From Fretibacterium sp. (GTDB taxonomy: Bacteria; Synergistota; Synergistia; Synergistales; Aminobacteriaceae), in assembly GCA_016280565.1 (NCBI GenBank), contig JAEEGY010000169.1, positions 1 through 6,300 of the forward strand: a stretch of DNA of 6,300 nucleotides, read 5' to 3'. Numbering within the stretch: position 1 is the first letter of the stretch; every line of letters starts with the position of its first letter. Positions 5,417 to 6,300 of this stretch are shown in pieces. The notes beneath the pieces were generated by a model. The model did not search any database. It was given only the letters and a program-made list of their open reading frames with translations, and had not been told where the DNA came from. Position numbers and translations under genes: made by a program.

Positions 5417-5797
5417 TCACGCGTTTTTATAGTCGCAGTTTTGGCATTGACGCATGGTATTCTCGGTGTTTTCCTCGTAGAATAAGCTGCACCATTTGCA
5501 CATCTTCTTCAGAACGGGCATGACGGAACTTCCTTTTTCCGTCAGGGAATATTCCACTCTTGGCGGTATCTCGTCGTAAGATTGGCGCGCCACAAGGTCG
5601 TCGGCGATCAGTCCTTTTAATGCGGAAGCAAGCATAGCATCCGTGATATCTCCCATTTCCTCCCGAAGCTCGCTGTATCGAAGCGTGCCTGCTTCATTCA
5701 GGATGCAGATAATCCGGGTTTTCCATTTTCCGCTGAACAAATCATGCCCACGATCCTGAGGACAACGGATATCCCTTTTCATTTTTGGCTGATACAA
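5417..5797 (-). CDS. HxlR-family winged-helix transcriptional regulator with cysteine-rich tail
   Basis: This is a 126-residue HxlR-type (PF01638) DNA-binding protein, usually a homodimer. With the TTG as residue 1, C-P at 12-13 followed by G-K-W-K-T (23-27) is the family's opening. L-R-Y-S-E-L-R-E (39-46), M-L-A-S-A-L-K-G-L (55-63) as recognition helix, D-L-V-A-R (67-71) and the wing P-P-R-V-E-Y-S-L-T-E-K-G (78-89) all match well. Cys12 sits where the redox-sensing Cys of YodB/HypR-type members lies. The tail adds C-K-W-C (100-103) and C-Q-N-C (118-121), which is not usual. The TTG at 5797 was chosen because GAGG lies 8 nt upstream. An ATG at 5782 and a GTG at 5833 are in the same frame, but the GTG would lie upstream of the predicted -10 box. 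The gene is richer in A+T than its neighbours. It is divergent from the lipoprotein gene and may regulate it and itself. Confidence 0.88.
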   Translation of the reverse strand: MYQPKMKRDIRCPQDRGHDLFSGKWKTRIICILNEAGTLRYSELREEMGDITDAMLASALKGLIADDLVARQSYDEIPPRVEYSLTEKGSSVMPVLKKMCKWCSLFYEENTENTMRQCQNCDYKNA

Positions 5798-5805
5798 ATT
5801 CCTCA

Positions 5806-5809
5806 CCTC
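5806..5809 (-). promoter_or_regulatory. Shine-Dalgarno that decides the hxlR start
   Basis: The purine stretch GAGGTGAGG (5809-5801) gives GAGG with an 8-nt spacer to the TTG at 5797, the normal distance. For the ATG at 5782 both GAGG copies would be 18 or more nt away, and for the GTG at 5833 the stretch lies inside the gene. This supports the TTG, though not decisively. Confidence 0.5.
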
Positions 5810-5815
5810 AATAAT

Positions 5816-5845
5816 ATTATAAATTATTTTCACTTAATGGATTAA
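5816..5845 (-). promoter_or_regulatory. Probable hxlR promoter
   Basis: A perfect -10 TATAAT is read on the minus strand at 5821-5816. The -35 is poor: TAATCC with a 17-bp spacer or TTAATC with 18 bp (5845-5839). A dyad TTAAT-GG-ATTAA (5834-5845) overlaps it. The predicted start near 5809 would give a very short leader beginning at the Shine-Dalgarno, so the assignment is moderate. Confidence 0.45.
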
Positions 5846-5852
5846 TCCCTAT

Positions 5853-5879
5853 GAAATTTATAAGTGGCTCATAAATTTC
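5853..5879. promoter_or_regulatory. 9+9 bp inverted repeat, candidate operator for the HxlR regulator
   Basis: GAAATTTAT (5853-5861) and ATAAATTTC (5871-5879) are perfect inverted arms around a 9-bp centre that itself contains AG/CT symmetry. The site lies between the hxlR promoter and the -35 of the divergent lipoprotein gene, ending 8 bp before that -35. HxlR dimers bind dyads of this kind of size, so autoregulation and control of the lipoprotein gene are plausible. The binding is inference. Confidence 0.5.
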
Positions 5880-5887
5880 TTTATGAC

Positions 5888-5916
5888 TTGAAGTTGAGAA
5901 AAAAAGACATTATAAT
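5888..5916 (+). promoter_or_regulatory. Sigma70-type promoter of the lipoprotein gene
   Basis: TTGAAG (5888-5893) is separated by exactly 17 bp from a perfect TATAAT (5911-5916). The spacer contains an A-rich run. Transcription would start near 5923 and give a leader of about 58 nt before the ATG at 5981. Confidence 0.8.
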
Positions 5917-5934
5917 CCTCAAATATTTATAAGG

Positions 5935-5955
5935 AGAGGGCAGAAATAGTCCTCT
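5935..5955 (+). other. Leader hairpin upstream of the lipoprotein gene
   Basis: AGAGGGC (5935-5941) pairs over 7 bp, with one G-U, with GTCCTCT (5949-5955) around a 7-nt loop. The 3' arm's CCTC could instead pair with the GAGG of the gene's own Shine-Dalgarno, so the hairpin may keep the ribosome site free. There is no U-tract, so it is not a terminator. Confidence 0.4.
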
Positions 5956-5966
5956 GATTATTAAGC

Positions 5967-5972
5967 AGGAGG
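5967..5972 (+). promoter_or_regulatory. Shine-Dalgarno of the lipoprotein gene
   Basis: AGGAGG, extended to GGAGGT, is followed by ATG at 5981 after 8 nt. It selects this start over the ATG at 5975, which is followed at once by TGA, and over the in-frame ATG at 5990. Confidence 0.85.
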
Positions 5973-5980
5973 TCATGTGA

Positions 5981-6300
5981 ATGAAGGAAATGAAGAAATG
6001 GCTTGCCTTGTTAGCGATCACCGCGCTGATGCTGTCGCTGGGTGGCTGTGGCGGCTCGTCCGGTGGCGGCTCAGGTTCATCAAATGAGAACCCCGTCAAC
6101 GAGGAGCCGGACAACAACGATGATTCGGGCAACAACGACAGGGGTGGCGGCGTTTCGGGCAGCTACGCAACGACAGAGGAGGTTGCAGCCCTGTTGGACA
6201 CTATTACGGATGGAGCGCTGCCCGCCAGTACTGCGGCCAATCCGGAGTATACGGTTGACCTTGACGCACTGACGGCTGGTGTCACTGTGGCAGGGGCGCT
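5981..6300 (+). CDS. Lipoprotein of unknown function; partial, C-terminus beyond window
   Basis: The frame is open for 106 codons and continues past the right edge. Residues 1-22 are a lipoprotein signal peptide (K-E-M-K-K-W, then a Leu/Ala core) ending in the lipobox L-G-G-C with Cys23 as lipidation site. Residues 24-61 form a flexible low-complexity linker: first Gly/Ser (G-G-S-S-G-G-G-S), then Asn/Asp/Glu-rich, then G-G-G-V-S-G-S. From 62 the sequence becomes ordinary (Y-A-T-T-E-E-V-A-A-L-L-D-T-I), with a short amphipathic helix at about 64-76, and probably begins the surface or periplasmic domain. I do not recognise that domain. There is no acidic residue at +2 after Cys23 (it is Gly), so outer-membrane sorting is possible. 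Its promoter and Shine-Dalgarno are both strong. It is divergent from hxlR with a candidate operator between them, so it may be a target of that regulator. Confidence 0.85.
   Translation, partial: MKEMKKWLALLAITALMLSLGGCGGSSGGGSGSSNENPVNEEPDNNDDSGNNDRGGGVSGSYATTEEVAALLDTITDGALPASTAANPEYTVDLDALTAGVTVAGA

Noticed and set aside
5255..5485. Plus-strand 76-codon frame
   Set aside because: It starts at a TTG with no Shine-Dalgarno and overlaps the 3' end of hxlR on the other strand. The sequence is not recognised.
5881..6135. Minus-strand frame opposite the lipoprotein gene
   Set aside because: It runs antisense through the Gly/Ser/Asn linker and the promoter, giving Pro/Ser repeats. The plus-strand gene has a promoter, Shine-Dalgarno and lipobox.
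1..6300. CRISPR array, tRNA, rRNA, insertion sequence or phage genes
   Set aside because: No regularly spaced repeats, tRNA-like cloverleaf, transposase motifs or terminal repeats were seen.

Overview
The window looks like a chromosomal piece of a GC-rich, double-membraned (Gram-negative-type) anaerobe. The early-cobalt-insertion (anaerobic) cobalamin genes, the exported CbiK and the Gly/Ser-rich lipoprotein would fit Synergistota, or a Desulfovibrio-like bacterium. This placement is inference; there is no rRNA or other marker here.

Layout. Positions 1-5261 hold one minus-strand cobalamin operon, transcribed right to left. It starts with a good sigma70-type promoter (5233-5261). A compact cobalamin riboswitch (about 5136-5225) follows, then an intrinsic terminator (5031-5064) that makes the leader a transcription attenuator. 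The genes, in order of transcription, are cbiK with a signal peptide (5007-4111), a FecCD/BtuC permease (4096-3071), its BtuD-like ATPase (3074-2286), a BtuF-like periplasmic binding protein (2307-1444), cbiL (1447-758), and a multipass Gate/nucleoside-recognition-type membrane protein that runs off the left edge (746-1). Three of the five gene junctions overlap (ATGA, 22 bp, ATGA) and the other two gaps are 14 and 11 bp, so this is one tightly coupled unit. The likely logic is that cobalt is inserted into the tetrapyrrole by an exported chelatase, a metal-chelate/corrinoid importer moves a product or cobalamin inward, CbiL performs the next cytoplasmic methylation, and B12 shuts the operon down through the riboswitch.

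Positions 5262-5416 are a short gap without a convincing gene. Positions 5417-5797 (minus) encode an HxlR-family winged-helix regulator with an unusual cysteine-rich tail. Its gene and upstream region are visibly richer in A+T than the cobalamin operon. The divergent intergenic region (5798-5980) holds an hxlR promoter, two dyads including a 9+9 bp inverted repeat (5853-5879), a very good plus-strand promoter (5888-5916) and a leader with two mutually exclusive hairpins. At 5981 a plus-strand lipoprotein gene begins and runs off the right edge.

The most interesting points are the pairing of an exported cobaltochelatase with its own importer, the reduced riboswitch core, the uncharacterised Gate-family membrane protein in a B12 operon, and the HxlR variant with its candidate operator facing a lipoprotein gene.
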